This document shows positions 49,538 to 63,159 of a stretch of 64,000 bases of DNA, piece by piece. The notes beneath the pieces are model-generated. The model made no database searches, was not told where the DNA came from, and saw nothing but the letters and a program-made list of their open reading frames with translations. The position numbers were made by a program, and so were the translations under genes. Source of the DNA: Vanilla planifolia (taxonomy: Eukaryota; Streptophyta; Magnoliopsida; Asparagales; Orchidaceae); assembly GCA_023846275.1 (NCBI GenBank), contig CM043869.1, positions 36,110,737 through 36,174,736 on the forward strand, given 5' to 3'. Position 1 is the stretch's first letter. Each line of letters begins with the position of its first letter.

Positions 49538-51698
49538 TTATGTGGACTCGGCAGCGGATTTGGTCTTGGATCTGAAGAGGAGCTTTTTCTTCTTGGTGGT
49601 TGCGTTATCAATGGTGATGATGATCTTTCCCGGTTCCCCCACCTTGAAGCTGTTCTTCACATAAGGTTCATCGGCCGCGACCAGCTTCCGTGGCTTCTGC
49701 ACGAGCACCGTGTAAGCTTCCTCTGCGCTCGGGACGAACTCCGCACTGTAGGTCACATCCCATCCCAACACCCGCAGTTCCCAAACAAGAATGGTTTTCT
49801 GTGTAGGATTGCAGCACCACGCTTAGGTGGGGAAACATGTAACAGCGAATTTATGGGTTTTTTTAAAAGAAGAAAGGTTCACCTACCTCACTAACTGGCA
49901 ACTCTATGATATGCTTGCTTGAGGGCTTTATCGTGGCTTCTTCAACGGCATCTGATGTCGCAAAATCTGGATCGTTGTCTTTGCTAAGGCCTCCATATTG
50001 GACAGGAACTTGTTCTGGGGCTACATATCTGCAAATCATGATACAAAAATAGCTGAGAAACGTATTTTAAAGAAGTAAAATGAAAAACAGAGAGCTCAGA
50101 TACCTGAAAAGGGTTTCAGCAGATCTGGAAGGCCCGGCAAAAACAAACTTACTCTTAGTCCTCTGTGTAAAGAATGGACTCATCATCCGGTTGTAGGCAA
50201 GGTACCACCAAGGAACATTTATAAACACCTAGAAAGGCAAAGAAAGATTCTAATTTGTTAACCAAATGAACATCATCACTCAAATATGTTCTAAAGATGC
50301 AAACATGACAGAAAAAAAAAAAGGTTGTGTGCTGAAATCCGCTACCTGCTTAGCAACAAACTCTGGGTAGTTGTCCTGTAACAGAGACAGAGCCTTCTTC
50401 GTGGCCTGCCGGAGTTCCTTCTTCCCCGGTCCTGGGACGTTCTTCAAATCGGTGACTTGAACCATGGTGCAGACCCCATGGGGACTGAAATCGAGCTGCT
50501 GCCTGATACCTTTTTCCAGGCACTGAATTCTCCACCTCAAGAACTTCTCCCGTTTCTCGTCATCGCCGAATGCCTTAGAATAGAGCTCCTGGTCCTGGAA
50601 TTCCCCAAAGACATTATAGCAAACAGGGTGGCCCTCCTTGTCGTGCCCATGGTAGAACACCACCTTCTCGAGCTCTGACACAGCGAGGTCCTCCTCCAAG
50701 AGGCTTTCGATCTCAAACTGCTTCCTCCATATCACAGCGTTCTTGATCATGGAAAGAGCATCCTTCACCTTGAAGTCCCTGGCACGGAGAAATTTCAGTA
50801 AAACGGTATCGCTCTTCTCGTTGCCGAGTAGAGGAACTCCCCAGATAAGCTCCTCGGCCGGGGGAGGCAGCGGCGGTTGTTCCGAAGCAGGGGCTTCTGC
50901 CACTACCACTGCTTCCTTATCTTTCTCCGCTTCGGTATCTGCCTTCGGGGTCAACTCTTTGGCGGCAGGTGGGAGAATGTTTACGGGGACGACGGTTTCC
51001 TCTATAGCCTCCACCGTTTTCGTTCCGTCCTCGTCCACCAACAACGACGTTACCTCGGCCACCTCCTTGGCCTTCGGTGTCTCCTCGGGTGCAGCAGCAG
51101 CCACCTCAAGTTTCGGCGCCTCAGGGGCTACAGGAGGGGTGGAATCTTCGGCCTTGGACGCAGACGCTCCAGCAACTACAAGAGCGACCGGTTCCTCAGC
51201 CTTGGACTTCTGCGGCACCGCAGGGCCGACGAGCTCTTCTACCTTCGGCGGTTCCGAGGGTGGAGGCTCTTCGTCCTTAGGGCCTTCCTCTACGGTGGCC
51301 TCTTCGGGCTTGGTCTCCTCAGTTTTAGGCTCCTCTGCTTTGGGAACAACGGGAGGAGGAAGAGGAGGAGGGGGGTTGAATTCGTTTTTAGCTAGGGAAG
51401 CTTGGATAAGCTGCTTGAGCTCTTGAAGGGCCTTCTTTTCCGTCTCTTGGAGGTCGGCGACAACGTTGCTCTCCTCCTTGAAGGGGGCAGACTGTTGGAT
51501 AGTAACCTCCACAGTAGACGGCGCTACTACTTCATCTACTCTGCTCCCCTTCTGCTCGGCCTCGGCAGTCGGGGAATCTTCTGTTGGCTTCTTCGTCTCC
51601 GCCACAGGCTCAGACGCCGGCGGTGGAGCCTTTTCCTCGGTTTTCGCCTCAGCAGCCACAAATTCCTCCAAAGACTTCGGCAGCGTTTCCTTCGCCAT
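49538..51698 (-). CDS. Patellin (Sec14-GOLD lipid-binding protein)
   Basis: Four exons on the minus strand, all introns GT-AG: 51698-50346, 50228-50104, 50028-49887 and 49798-49538, giving 1881 nt and 626 aa. Residues 1-280 are an acidic, proline/glutamate/alanine-rich tail. About 285-335 is the CRAL-TRIO N-terminal region (WGVPLLGNEKSDTVLLKFLR), and about 345-505 the Sec14 lipid-binding domain (YPEFVAKQVFINVPWWYLAY across the first splice, FAGPSRSAETLF). The C-terminus is a GOLD domain with FKVGEPGKIIITIDN and a KKKKLL run. Patellins bind phosphoinositides and act in membrane trafficking at the cell plate and plasma membrane; that is family knowledge. Length and long acidic tail fit the Arabidopsis PATL range (490-683 aa); I cannot name the orthologue. 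The ATG is the first in the open frame, 72 bp below a TATA box. Confidence 0.95.
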
Positions 51699-51769
51699 GA
51701 CTGAGAAGAGATGGGGGAGAGAGAGAGAGAAGAAGGAACTATATGAGATAGAGATTATGGGGAGAAGTT

Positions 51770-51780
51770 TTTATATAAAA
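51770..51780 (-). promoter_or_regulatory. Patellin core promoter (TATA box) and CT-rich leader
   Basis: On the minus strand a TTTTATATAAA box ends about 72 bp before the ATG. The leader between them contains a CTCTCTCTCTC run (plus-strand GA repeat, 51717-51731), common in plant 5' UTRs and core promoters. Position and sequence suggest a start site some 30 bp downstream of the box; this is not measured. Confidence 0.65.
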
Positions 51781-51782
51781 GA

Positions 51783-54700
51783 AAGATTGAGGAAGAAGGA
51801 GATGAACAAAGGAAACCCAGTCTGTCAGGTAAGAAAGCCAGCTCAGTTTTGTTTAATTGGGCCCCTTAGCACCGCTTTACCATTTCAAAATTTTCGAATA
51901 AATGCCGTTTGTATTTTTATCAATTTTTTATTAAAAAGATCAGCATTCGAAAAATTACCCTTGGCTTTTTATTTTTATTTTTTCCAAACTTAATCAATGA
52001 TTAAAGTTGAAAAGGCTGTACTAGGATGATTACTTGTTTTTTTCAGTTGTATTTGCATGTAGCTGATAAGTTTATAAAAGTTTAATTGAAAAATTAAAAT
52101 AACTTTATGATAAAAAATTATCCAACAGTGATGAAGTTTGAATAAAAAATGTTTGAAACAAAATTTAGAAGCTTTGTTGGATATAATTGTCATTCCATAC
52201 TAAATTAATCAATAAAGAACTAATTTAAAAATACTATTATTATGTATTACTAAAAACTTTTATTTAGTACAAATAATATTATAAATTGTCAAAAAATATT
52301 TATCATATTCTTTTTTATAAAAAAAATAAATATTTTAATATTATTTTAAAAGAATAAAATTGTTTTAATTAATTTGTCATATAATCTCATCAATGTATAC
52401 ATCCATGGCTGCTACTTTATTTAAAGAATGCTCTACGCTATGTTAGCTGGAGTCTTAGCTGTTGCTTGCAAATGGGTTTCTGAATATGAATGTCTTTACC
52501 AAAACTAAGTGATGAGATTCATCGAACTTCTTTGTATTGGATCTGGCTGAGCTTGTTCCGGCGTTCCATTGGCATATGACGTTGGGTTAGCTGGGCTTTT
52601 TGTTTGAATTATCTCGTTTATAGACTCACTGTATATGTTTCTCTCATCTTAGAGTAATACTGATGAAGGGGAAATAATCACGGAGCTAATTTATATTACG
52701 AGTAATATATAAATCGACAAATAAATCGATATTTATAATAAAGTTTTGCATGTGAAATGTAACATTGGATTCATAAGAACATCTTCAGTGTGGATTAGAT
52801 TTATACAATAAGCATGATCAATAATAACACTACGAGTGTGATCAGCAGTAACATCAGAAATATAACAATGGGTACATCCCCTATTCAATACTATGCATCC
52901 AGAAATGCTTAGCTAATCAGTAGAATTATCGTCACAAATACTTTGTCTTAACCCTCCAAATATTCGCCAAAAAACCACAATAAATGATTTTTATGCTATT
53001 TTATATTATCAAGAATTTGTTTTAACATTTTGTGCTTTCTTAAAGCATTGGATTAGGAGCATACAAAAATTTGAAAACAACATCCTACCAATGGGCATCG
53101 TATCGTCAACAGTAGATCAACCTGAATTGGCTCAAAGAAAGAAGTATTGGGTAGTAGTGCTTAATGGTTGGGTTCAAAAAAGGCTGAGAATGACGGAGAT
53201 GAAAGGTATTCATCGAAAGCAAATTCCACTTGTCCCAACTTAGATTTATATTGAGTCCCAACCTTGTCAGTGACCTGCATTTCTTGCTTTAACATTCTTA
53301 AGTCTCCATCGAAGTAACAAGGGAAAAACAAGTTCTTGGCATGAGAACCCAAATGGCATAGCAGTGAATGTGTCCAAGAGAAATTTCTTGAACCCAAATG
53401 GACGTCTTGCCGTTGATCACATCATCGAGTTTGGATCCTTCCCTTTTCAGTTGAAATATTTGTAATGTTTCTTTGCTTGTTAAGTGAAAGAAAGAATAAC
53501 GTACAAATGGCATATGTTGTGTATTGGAAGCAATATAGAAAGGGCTATTGAATATGATTCTGTAGGCGCACAAAATAATTTTTTCCATTTAGTTGCTGTG
53601 TTCAAATGCAATCTTTGGGGCACTTTGTTTTCATCTCAAATAACATGCTTTATGTAAGATCTTTTGTAATAATCTAAAATTTTATTTTATATAAATAATT
53701 TTTTTGTAATAAGATTATATGAATAAGAAAAGAAAGGAGAGAAGAAAAATAAAATAGTAAAAGACAAGAGAACCAGTTGAAAAACTCGATAGATGAAACA
53801 CTTGGAAAGTTCTAAGTAGTTATTGTTGGACAAGGAAGGCAACTAAGGTAAGCTTCGAAGGCACTTCTTTGTCATTTTGCATTGAAGTTACTAGAAAAAA
53901 TCATATGAAACATGAATAAGAAGTTTTTAATGAAAATAAAGAAGCTTTGATTTGGTTAATGACAAATCTTTTGGACTTCGTTAAAATATAAGGATTCCTA
54001 TATGAGTGAATATTTAAACTATATATTAATAATATGAAATGAGTTTTGGAATTAGTTGTAATAAAAAATGAAAAAAAAATGTAGATTTTTGAACTTTTAT
54101 ATAAAATTGGATATCATTTCAGATGATCTAATATGCATCGTATGAATTATTAGAAGCATTAGATTTAAGATTAGATAAACCATTAAGATAATTTGGTCAC
54201 CCATCTAATCAATCATAATAAAAATATGATTTGCTTGAAATGGATTAGTGAAATGATTTAATAATTAGTAAAATGATAAAATGCTAAAGATTTTTGAAGA
54301 TGACTAATTGGATGATCTAATTGATATATGAGACAATCTAATAAGGGGTTGATTAAAAGATTCAATTAATGTTTTGTTTTATAAAATGAAATAAATAAAA
54401 TATATGAGTAAAACAAGAATAAAATAAAAAAATATAACATTAATAAATATACATACATATATATGTATGTGTATTATTATATTTGTTATATAAATATGAT
54501 ATTATTATTATATTCATTAAAAATATATTAACATAATTATTATGATTGAATATAATAAAATTATTATGATTATTAATATATAATAATGATTCATTTATTT
54601 TGAAATAATTTTTAATTGATTATAGAATGAAATATATATATATATATATATATATATTATCATTATCCTTACCTACAAAACATTATTTATATTTTATTAT

Positions 54701-55136
54701 TTATAATTTTAATCCTCATAATAATAATATTTTATATATTTTTAGATATAAGTCTAAACAAGACATGATAATCTCTTTCAAAAAATAGTTTAAAAAATAT
54801 TTGCAAAAAATGCATTTATTTGATTATTACGTTTATAGTGCGTCAAAAGTCAATAAAACTCTTAAAAAACAAGGTTATGGCTCTCAACTTTCTTATAGTA
54901 TTTCTCAAGGCGAAATGATATGATACAAGATGAAAACCCAGCGAAAGTCTAACAAGGAAAGCTAGTGGCACTCAGTTTATAATTTCACATCAAATAAAAC
55001 TTACAGAAATGAAACTGCAGCATTACTTACAGCTCAGTACAGCCATGCACAACTCCTTGGCAAATACAAACATAACAAAAAGAGATCCGTTACACAAAAG
55101 CAACGTGAACAAGAGTAAGTGCACGTAACAACAGCA
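51783..55136. other. Intergenic region between the two host genes
   Basis: Mostly AT-rich, with a TA run at 54632-54657. At 53160-53590 two overlapping minus-strand frames (78 and 96 codons) lie in slightly less AT-rich DNA and might be a decayed exon, but match no family I recognise. The last 150 bp before the hydrolase stop codon (55137) probably include its 3' UTR. Confidence 0.45.
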
Positions 55137-58100
55137 TTAAGATACTTGGCTCCCAACGACAGCGCCCTCATCGACAAGCAAATGATCATGCAACCAATTT
55201 CGCATAACGTTGAATACATCCTCTGCATCTCGATCTTCCTCCTGAGATTGTGGCCGATGAGCAAATCCATGACCTCTTCCAACGTATATCATCACCCTTG
55301 AGCCCTCGATTCTTTTCTCCATCTCGGATAATATCATACCTGTGGGGCAGAGGGGATCTTCATCCCCAAAGATAAACAGGATGGGAACCCTTATATCTTT
55401 AGTCAAGGACGTGCTGATGTTGGTCCCATAAAAACAAACACCAGCTCCAAAGTAGGAGTTCTTGTCCCTTTCCAAAGTCTCAAACAAATGGCCACCGCCG
55501 AAACCCAATTCGACAATGCCAAGCTTCTTTGATATTCCTGCAGCTACAAACTCTTCGACCAACCATTGAGCAGATGTTTCTATGTCCTTGGTGATCCTCT
55601 CAGGCGGCTGTCCCGCAAGCCAGTGATCAAATCCAGTTACAGACATACCATTCTTCCATGGATTTCCACGAAACAAATCAGGGACAAGAACACTGAAAAG
55701 ATAATGTCAAAGTATAAGAAACTTCGGAAGCAATGAATATGGAATGTCCCAGGATCAAGATTTAGCTCAAGCAAGAGAAGAGAACCTACAAACGGCGGTG
55801 TTAAAGTATCTTATCATACCTCCAAATAGATTGTTCTAGTTCTGATGACTGGGTTCAGAAGAGAGCATTGATTGCCCGAACACTAACAAAATACTTGGAC
55901 AGAACAATGCATGAATTGGAAGAATTACGAAATTGCTTGTCTAGTTTTGTTTTTTTCCATTTTTTATATGGCTATGTAATAGCTGAATTTAAAGACAAAA
56001 AAGAAGACCTCTTACGGTTAATTTTAAGCTAAATATCTGCACTCAAAAGTTTTCCAGCAAAAGATTATCTCAGACATAATTTGTGTAACGAAAGGTGACA
56101 GGGTAACAACAACAAAGGTAATAAGAACATCGGCATTGGTGCTGCATACAACATTCACCACAAGAATTAGCAAACTAGAAAGTGCAGATGATGCATTTCA
56201 TTAGAAAGTGCAGATGCAATCTGCAATAGCGGAGAAGGCATGGAAAGTATCTTTTTGTAGAGTTTCCTACCAGAAAAGCATACAATATAATTCCTTCTAA
56301 TTTCGAAGGACAGTGTTGTAGCATCATCGTTGAAGAAAAAATTTCTACAGTGTTGATACTGCAAAGATTTTCCACCTGTCCAAGCCAGCCATCATTCTTC
56401 CCTATTATCATACTCCACTTGATCATAGAAGGAAGGAATATCTACTGAGGAATGGTATCGAGTTTTTGACACCCTAAGAGCTCAGAAATATATGGCGTCC
56501 TACAATATGAAAATAAATTCTTGGACAAAGAACAAGCATTTGTAGCCAGGAGATGCAAGGCAAGAGAAGCAAAATATGGATCCTTGTAAGCTTTAGGAGA
56601 AAGAAAAGTGAATACTACAACAAAAAATGTTGCCTTCTTAACAAAAAGAACATGAGATTCTGTTTGCCATGTTTTCTCAGTATTGTTGCCATGCAACAGG
56701 AATGACTCATCCAAAAGATGCGATGCATTCTTCAGCATTGACCGTTTTCGGGACTCCATAATCTTGAACTCACCTCCATGCCAAGCAAAAGGCCATAATT
56801 TTACGTCAGTAACAATTCATTTCTTCTAATCTTACTTGGAACCAACAAAACATTAATGGTGATTAAAACATTCAATCAATGTACAAGAGCAGTGAGAAGT
56901 GACCAGCACTGCCTAACGGTGGGTAAGAAAAATGGTGTAGTTGGGTGACCATGCTAATCTTATAGCATCAAAACATAGAAGGCGATGATCAAAATTTAAA
57001 TAAAAACTTGCTTCACAATAAGCCTGGAGATAGAAACATAAACTGGTGCAAGCTCATGAAGCAAATTGCCATAACATAGCTTACACACCAATGCTTCTTA
57101 GTTGGAAAAGCATTGAAAAAATAATTTGTTTGTTCAAATGTTTTCCTTCGAGAAATTTGATCAAGACAAACGCAGGTTACAGTAATTAAAGCGTTGCAAG
57201 CAATTCTATCACGGGCTTTTATCATAAACAGAAAGAGGCAAGGAGGGAAGCGTTAAAACATAAAAGAAATTACCAAATAAATCAGCATCCTTTGTCAGGT
57301 CAGAATGGAAAATTAATGAGAAAATTAAATATAGCACATTTCGAAAGAGAGCTTTGAAGACGAAAAGAGTTACTAAACAAGTTAAGGCTTTTTTGTAGCA
57401 TTTTCTGCAGTTAAAAGTTAATATTTTGAAAGGTGCTTTTGAAAAATATATTTTATCGAGATAAAAAGGAAGAGTTTACAAAAATTGCTTAGAAAACTTT
57501 TGACGCTTTTGTTAATGACATCAGGTAATTTACAAATGTTGTTGAACCAACGTATGCCTTCTAACATGCTAAACGGGTAGAAGAATTGCCTGTTTAAATA
57601 AAAATAAATTTGGATGCAGCTATTTACCTCTTAAGAATATTCAAAAAACAATCAAGTGCAAATGCAAACCAACGGGAATCAGTCATCAGATAAAAAACAG
57701 ACATATGAAGGTACTCTGAAAAGTAAGGCAAAAGAGCATACTTGTAGCCATTGCATGCTATTCGATAAGCAAAATCTCTTGTGGATGAATCTTCAAATCC
57801 AAAAGCATCAGACAGAAGAAGTAAACCCGTCCCATTATTATTCTTGACTGCCTTAAGCAAATATGCACGGATGCTGTTCCCATTCTCTTCAATTAAAATT
57901 TCACTTCCATTGACCAGTTCACAGGTTTCATCGTCAACTCCAATCTCCAATTTATCCTGAGTTTGTGAGGTGTAAGTAGCATCTTTCTGATGCAATCTTA
58001 ACCGAGTGGACCTACGGGAGTAACATTGCCTCTGGACCAGACCTGAATTTTCCTAGTTAGAGAATGCATAAAATATCTGCATATCATGGATAGTGCATAT

Positions 58101-58402
58101 GGTTCTTGGAAAAATTAGGCGAAATACAAAGATTGACAGATATATTGAAGTAAAAGAAGAAATATAAGAAGGGAGCGTTAAAAGGGTAGATTATTAGGAG
58201 TTTTAATTAGCCATCTAACATGAATTGACTTACATGGAAATTCTTCAAATGATCATGTTATTTCAGGTCATAAATTCCTACAAATTTCCAAAAGATTCAT
58301 TTGAAGAAAAGCACTCTTAAAAGAGAACAAAAACTCATAGAAAAAAGTGGGCATCACCAATTGTTTAAGTAACAAGGGTTGCTTTGCACTTCTCAAAGAC
58401 AT
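55137..58402 (-). CDS. Dienelactone hydrolase-like protein, probably plastid-targeted
   Basis: Three exons on the minus strand: 58402-58358, 58052-57742 and 55692-55137 (912 nt, 303 aa), with GT-AG introns of 305 and 2049 bp. The N-terminus (MSLRSAKQPLLLKQL, then basic and serine/arginine-rich) looks like a chloroplast transit peptide. The rest is a dienelactone hydrolase alpha/beta-hydrolase fold, like plant carboxymethylenebutenolidase homologues such as Arabidopsis At1g35420: LLLLSDAFGFED, NVLVPDLFRGNPW (across the second splice), GDEDPLCP with the likely catalytic Asp231, and GRGHGFAHRP with His260. The nucleophile elbow, usually GFCFGGG, reads ELGFGGG, so Cys is Gly182 (codon 55503-55505). 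Catalysis may be lost, although the frame and splice sites are intact. Exon 1 is the least certain part. The substrate of the plant family is not established. Confidence 0.82.
55693..57741 (-). other. Large intron 2 of the hydrolase gene
   Basis: The donor is AA|GTATGC and the acceptor TTTTCAG|TGTTC, splitting an Asn codon, so the frame is restored exactly. Several short minus-strand frames inside (for example 105 codons at 56442-56759) resemble no known protein and are probably chance. No transposon ends are recognised. Confidence 0.75.
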
Positions 58403-61400
58403 CCTTCCACAAATGTAGTAGAGGATGGGCTGGTCTCCTAAGCGGTAGCTCTGCTTAACAAAATAGGAAAACAATAAAAGAAAAAAGGCCAGCCAGAAGA
58501 CAGAGAAACGCAAGAGAGACAGGACAAGAACTTGGGGAAACATAGCAACAAAAATCGGAAATAAACAAAAGAAATGTACGACGGTGTAAAAGGGTGAAAA
58601 TTTCAACTTATGGCAATCTATGTTGGTTTCCAACCATAAATCCCAAATTCCATCAGCTTCAGTTGTATGAGTTTCCATTTCTGTGAAATGCACATGGCCA
58701 CTTTTTATTAGTTACACTTTTGACTGCCAGCCTTACAATAACAATACTGAGGTTGAACTTTTATGTCTCTTCCATTGAACACTTAGCACATGAGCACTAC
58801 AAGGAGAAACTTCACGTTTGAGCTCTACTATATCTTTTTTTCATGGTCATCTTCTCTTCTCCTGAAAAGTCTACAGCTATAACTAGGAACACCCTTTATT
58901 CCTTTTTATCATATGATTATGACATCTCCTTCCTATATTATTTGTGTTTGTAATGGACAAGCATGTGAAGCAAAGAATCGCTCAACTCAGGAAGGAAGAT
59001 TGTCAAACAATGGGTCATTCGGCCTGCTTGAAAGCAGGCTTACTATGCCTAAGATAGAGATCAATAGGTGATTGTTTAGCCATGCCAAAACAGGGTTTGC
59101 ATTACCCAAAATCAGATAATAGTACATGAATTTTTTATGCAAAAAAAAAATGGAAAAGTATAGCATTAGATTTATCCTAGAAAACCCTCCGTATCGGAAA
59201 AAAAATTATACTGATAATGATCTTTCAAGATTCGCACTAGTCATGATTTATTGTAGCAAATACAAGGAACAAAAGCATTTGATAGCTAACAAAGTAGGCT
59301 AAGTCCGCGAAGAATATTAAAAGCTTGACTTTTAGGGTTTGAAATCTTAAATCCATTCTGATAATTGAGCTTCCTTTTTATAGAAGAAAATGAGCTTAGT
59401 AAACTTAAATTAATTCATAACATGGTTCAGTCAAAATCAATCATGTTCACCTTGGATTACTTTGCCTAGTAAAACAGAAAAATCACATGCCTAAACCAAT
59501 AGCAATTTCTTGCTTTGTTCGATGTTCATGCACATATGAAGCACATGTCATCTTTGAGTAATACAATCTGAAATAAATTGATCATTTCTTCTTTATCACA
59601 AGACATACTTTTCTTTAAGATAGATAAGATGATAGTTTCCTCAATAGTGGTATCGTTATTGGTTATCACCAATACAGTTTAGTTAAACATTGCTAGTCTT
59701 TCGCATAAAATATAGCTTCATTGTCTTTTATTACACATATAGGGCACAATTTTGATTCCCTCCACTTTTTGATAATTTATTATCTGATATCTTTGTACTA
59801 TTAATCTTTATGATGCATAACTCTAAGCATATAACTTGATATTGTACAACTCAACACCCATAACTTATCGCTACATAACTCTGAACCCATTCTCTTACTA
59901 CTTTGCCTTTGCCTTGAATTTATTGTCTAAATACCAATGCTGAGAAGTGTTTAGATTACTATGGATGAAATACAAGAGAGCAAAGAACAAATTTCAATGG
60001 AAGATAAACTAACCCAATCAAGAAGATGTAAATATGTAGATACAACTTATTTAAATGAAAATAACCATATTTAGGAAAATACGAGTAATGATAATCTACT
60101 CTGTAACATTATGGCCCAAGTTTATTCTAAATGCTTACGAATAATACACTTTGTACAATCAATGAACAAAATAATAAGTTGAAGATTTGTTTCCTCGAGA
60201 TTAGATACACCAAATGCAGCATATGAACTAGTGGTGATTTATATTTCAAAAATAATAAGTGATAGGTTTCATGATATACAAGAAGATATGACAAAGATCT
60301 ACAAAAAGTTTTGAGAATTATGCTCATTATTTAAAGATAAAAATTCTAACTCTCTAATTTCTTCAATCTTTATCTAAAAAGAGAGAACAAGAACATGTAA
60401 TCTTATTCAATTTACTTTATACAAAACACACAATCAGAAAGAGTATGATGAAGAAGGAATCTATAACTTAAGCAGACAATCAGTGTGATCCAGGGCTAAT
60501 GCCTTCTTTTGTTCTTCTCTAATTTAAGCCCAAAGACATCTAGGGATCTCAAACTAACCAAACCACCTTATGAGAAATTTGCACTTTTTTGAAAAGTTTT
60601 GTTAGGTCCTTTGTAGCAATTGGCTATCTTTTCTTCTTTTACTTGATTCAAAAGTGATTGATTTAAGTTATAAGTAAATGCACAACAAGAGTAAGGTGTT
60701 ATTGCTAACTAGTCCTTGTTAAACTCTTTCTATTCTTTCAAAACAAGATAGAGGGAATTCTTTTCACCAAAGAACTTAGTTTGTGGGACACATTCACGAA
60801 CTACTTGGTTTTTTTTTTCTGTGCATCACTATTTTTCTGTATGACTATTTACATGCCTTGAAAAATCACAAACGTTGATGATGATAATATCAGGTTAAAT
60901 AGGGCCTCTCACCCCTTCTCGTCCCCCACTGAGCTTTATAACCATTACAGGTGAACAAGGATTTCACTAAAACCCTAAGGAGATTTAATGTTGGAATCAC
61001 AATTTTGATTAGCAAGCATGAAATAGATTCCAAACCCTAATAAAAGAGGTATTTATAGATCTCCTCCACAAGTTGATGGCTTCTCTAATCTAATCCAAGC
61101 ATTTGAAAATAATCCCCATCAAAATACAACTCAAATTACATAAACCAATTCCTTTTTCAAATTATTAAACTTGGTTCTAGTTATAGTTTATAAAATAAAT
61201 CATATTTGACGGTCCTATCTTCTGTATCAGATGTTTTTTTTACTGAAACATTCTATATCATATAGTATAAAAAACCATAGCATAAGATCTTCAGAAAACA
61301 GTTAACGATATGGTATGTTTTATAAAACATACATAACAACATTTATCTAAGGGTAATCCATATCAGACAATATTGGATCTATATGGTCTTCAAAAAACCT

Positions 61401-63150
61401 ATTTTGGGTTGTGATAACTTGTTTTTACCTTTTTCCATATAGACTCTTCTTTCATATCTTTTCTTGTCCAAAAGTTCATAGACAATATGATTATACTCTG
61501 GTTTATTCCAAGAGAGGATAAGTGTGCAAATACTTTTAGGAACCATAAACTTTCTCTTTCACAAATATTCTTTTCTTTCAATCCCCACCTTTCTTGATGA
61601 AGTCTCAAAGTTTTCTTGATTGATTTGTGCAAAACATAAATCAAAATTCATAACTATGAGTATTCTATTTAATAAGTGATGTGCAATAAAATAAAATAGA
61701 TTAGAGTGTAGATCACTTTAAGATGTGATTTTAAGTTCAAAGGTGTGACAAAATATTAAATAACCATTAGCTTGATAGAAGGCAAGAGAAAATTTGTTTG
61801 TTCTAATAAAATTAATTCTTATAACAACTAGAAAAAAATATCTTTTAAAAGGTTTTAAAAATATCTTTGAATGAGTCCTAATAAACAAATCCATGAGATT
61901 TGAAAAATTCATCATCCTAATTGCTCTATGAAAGAAGCATATAAGAAATAGACAAAATAATACTGAAGTTACAAAGAACATAATATGATCAAAAGATGTT
62001 TTACTTAAATTGTAATATGTATATACTAACATTTATGAAACTAACTTAAATTAGTCAATGTGGGATATAAAATCTCAAACAAAAAACTTTTTCCATGTAA
62101 AAGTATCAAGTAGAAGAGAGGATTAAAGTCTCAAGAAATATAAGAGAAAGAAAATTTGATCAACCTATAAGAGCAATTTAAATAGATAAGTCAAGTTTAG
62201 CCAAGAAAAACATATTGACTAAAAAACATAATACAATACTTGAATTATATTTTGCTATTAAGAGTGATGAGTTCATTCCTTTATAGAAACAAAGGCCCAC
62301 CATGTTTCATACTATGGACATAACTAAATTGTTTTTGTGTAGCTTAATTTCCAATCTTTTAAATCAAGAGAAATGGTTATAATGGTCTTAAAACCCATCA
62401 TGTGGTCATATGAATCTATTTTCTCTTATAGGATTTGAAAAGGAGAAAATTGAATTTATAGGGAAGAGATTCTTTGAGGATGAACTGATGTGCCTTCCTT
62501 AACAAAAAATGCAAGAACATGGATGGATTCTACCTCTCTTGGTTGTCAAAAATCAACTAGAAATGTCAAAGGAAGTAATGTTTTAGGAATGACTTTAGGC
62601 TAATGAGGAATGGAATCAACAAGATCCAAGAACCTAATCTTAATACTTTTGGTTGAGCAAGTTTAAAAGAAGGCTTCATAATGGCAGTAAGAGCAAGTGG
62701 TTTGTACTGACATGTCATGTTAAAGGTTAAATGAACCACAAATGCAGCAAGATATGTAAAAGTGGCAATCAATTGAAGGAATAAGTAATAATTTACAAAT
62801 ATAGGCAATATGATCATGCGTTAGCCACCCTTTTATAAAGGAAATGATGTGCTTGTTGGCAAATAAGTCACGTTGATTTCTCCATGTTAGATTTACTTAT
62901 GACTTAATGGGCGATTGTTACAAAAGAGTTACAACATGAGCACCAATATTGAGGTCAATATATATTTAAGTGAACACTTAATCACCTAAAAATATAAACT
63001 TATGGATAGCAGTAATATTGTATTATATATCATACCTCTAATATATTATAATTTACAATGTGAGACTAATCTAATCTCACTTGAATTCAATAAATATTTT
63101 TCTCAAATAAGAATCTTATCCACAATCCTTATCAATCTATATGTTGACTT
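58403..63150. other. Upstream and intergenic region, gene-poor
   Basis: 58403-58700 should contain the hydrolase 5' leader and promoter; the frame upstream of the chosen ATG stays open to 58693 but encodes a hydrophobic stretch unlike a transit peptide. On the minus strand, CTATAAATACC near 61055 and a nearby AGGGTTT motif look promoter- or LTR-like, without a gene or element I can attach. The remainder is AT-rich and shows no recognisable domain. Confidence 0.45.
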
Positions 63151-63159
63151 AGTTGCATC

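Noticed and set aside
50743-51993. Plus-strand frames up to 227 codons opposite the patellin first exon
   Set aside because: Mirror frames caused by the GC-rich, low-complexity sense sequence; serine/glycine/alanine-rich with no domain.
56442-56759. 105-codon open frame in the hydrolase intron
   Set aside because: No family similarity; intron boundaries on both sides restore the hydrolase frame exactly, so it need not be a gene.
58268-58693. 141-codon open frame spanning hydrolase exon 1
   Set aside because: The upstream half is hydrophobic and unlike a transit peptide; an internal ATG at 58402 in the same frame followed by a good donor site gives a better first exon.
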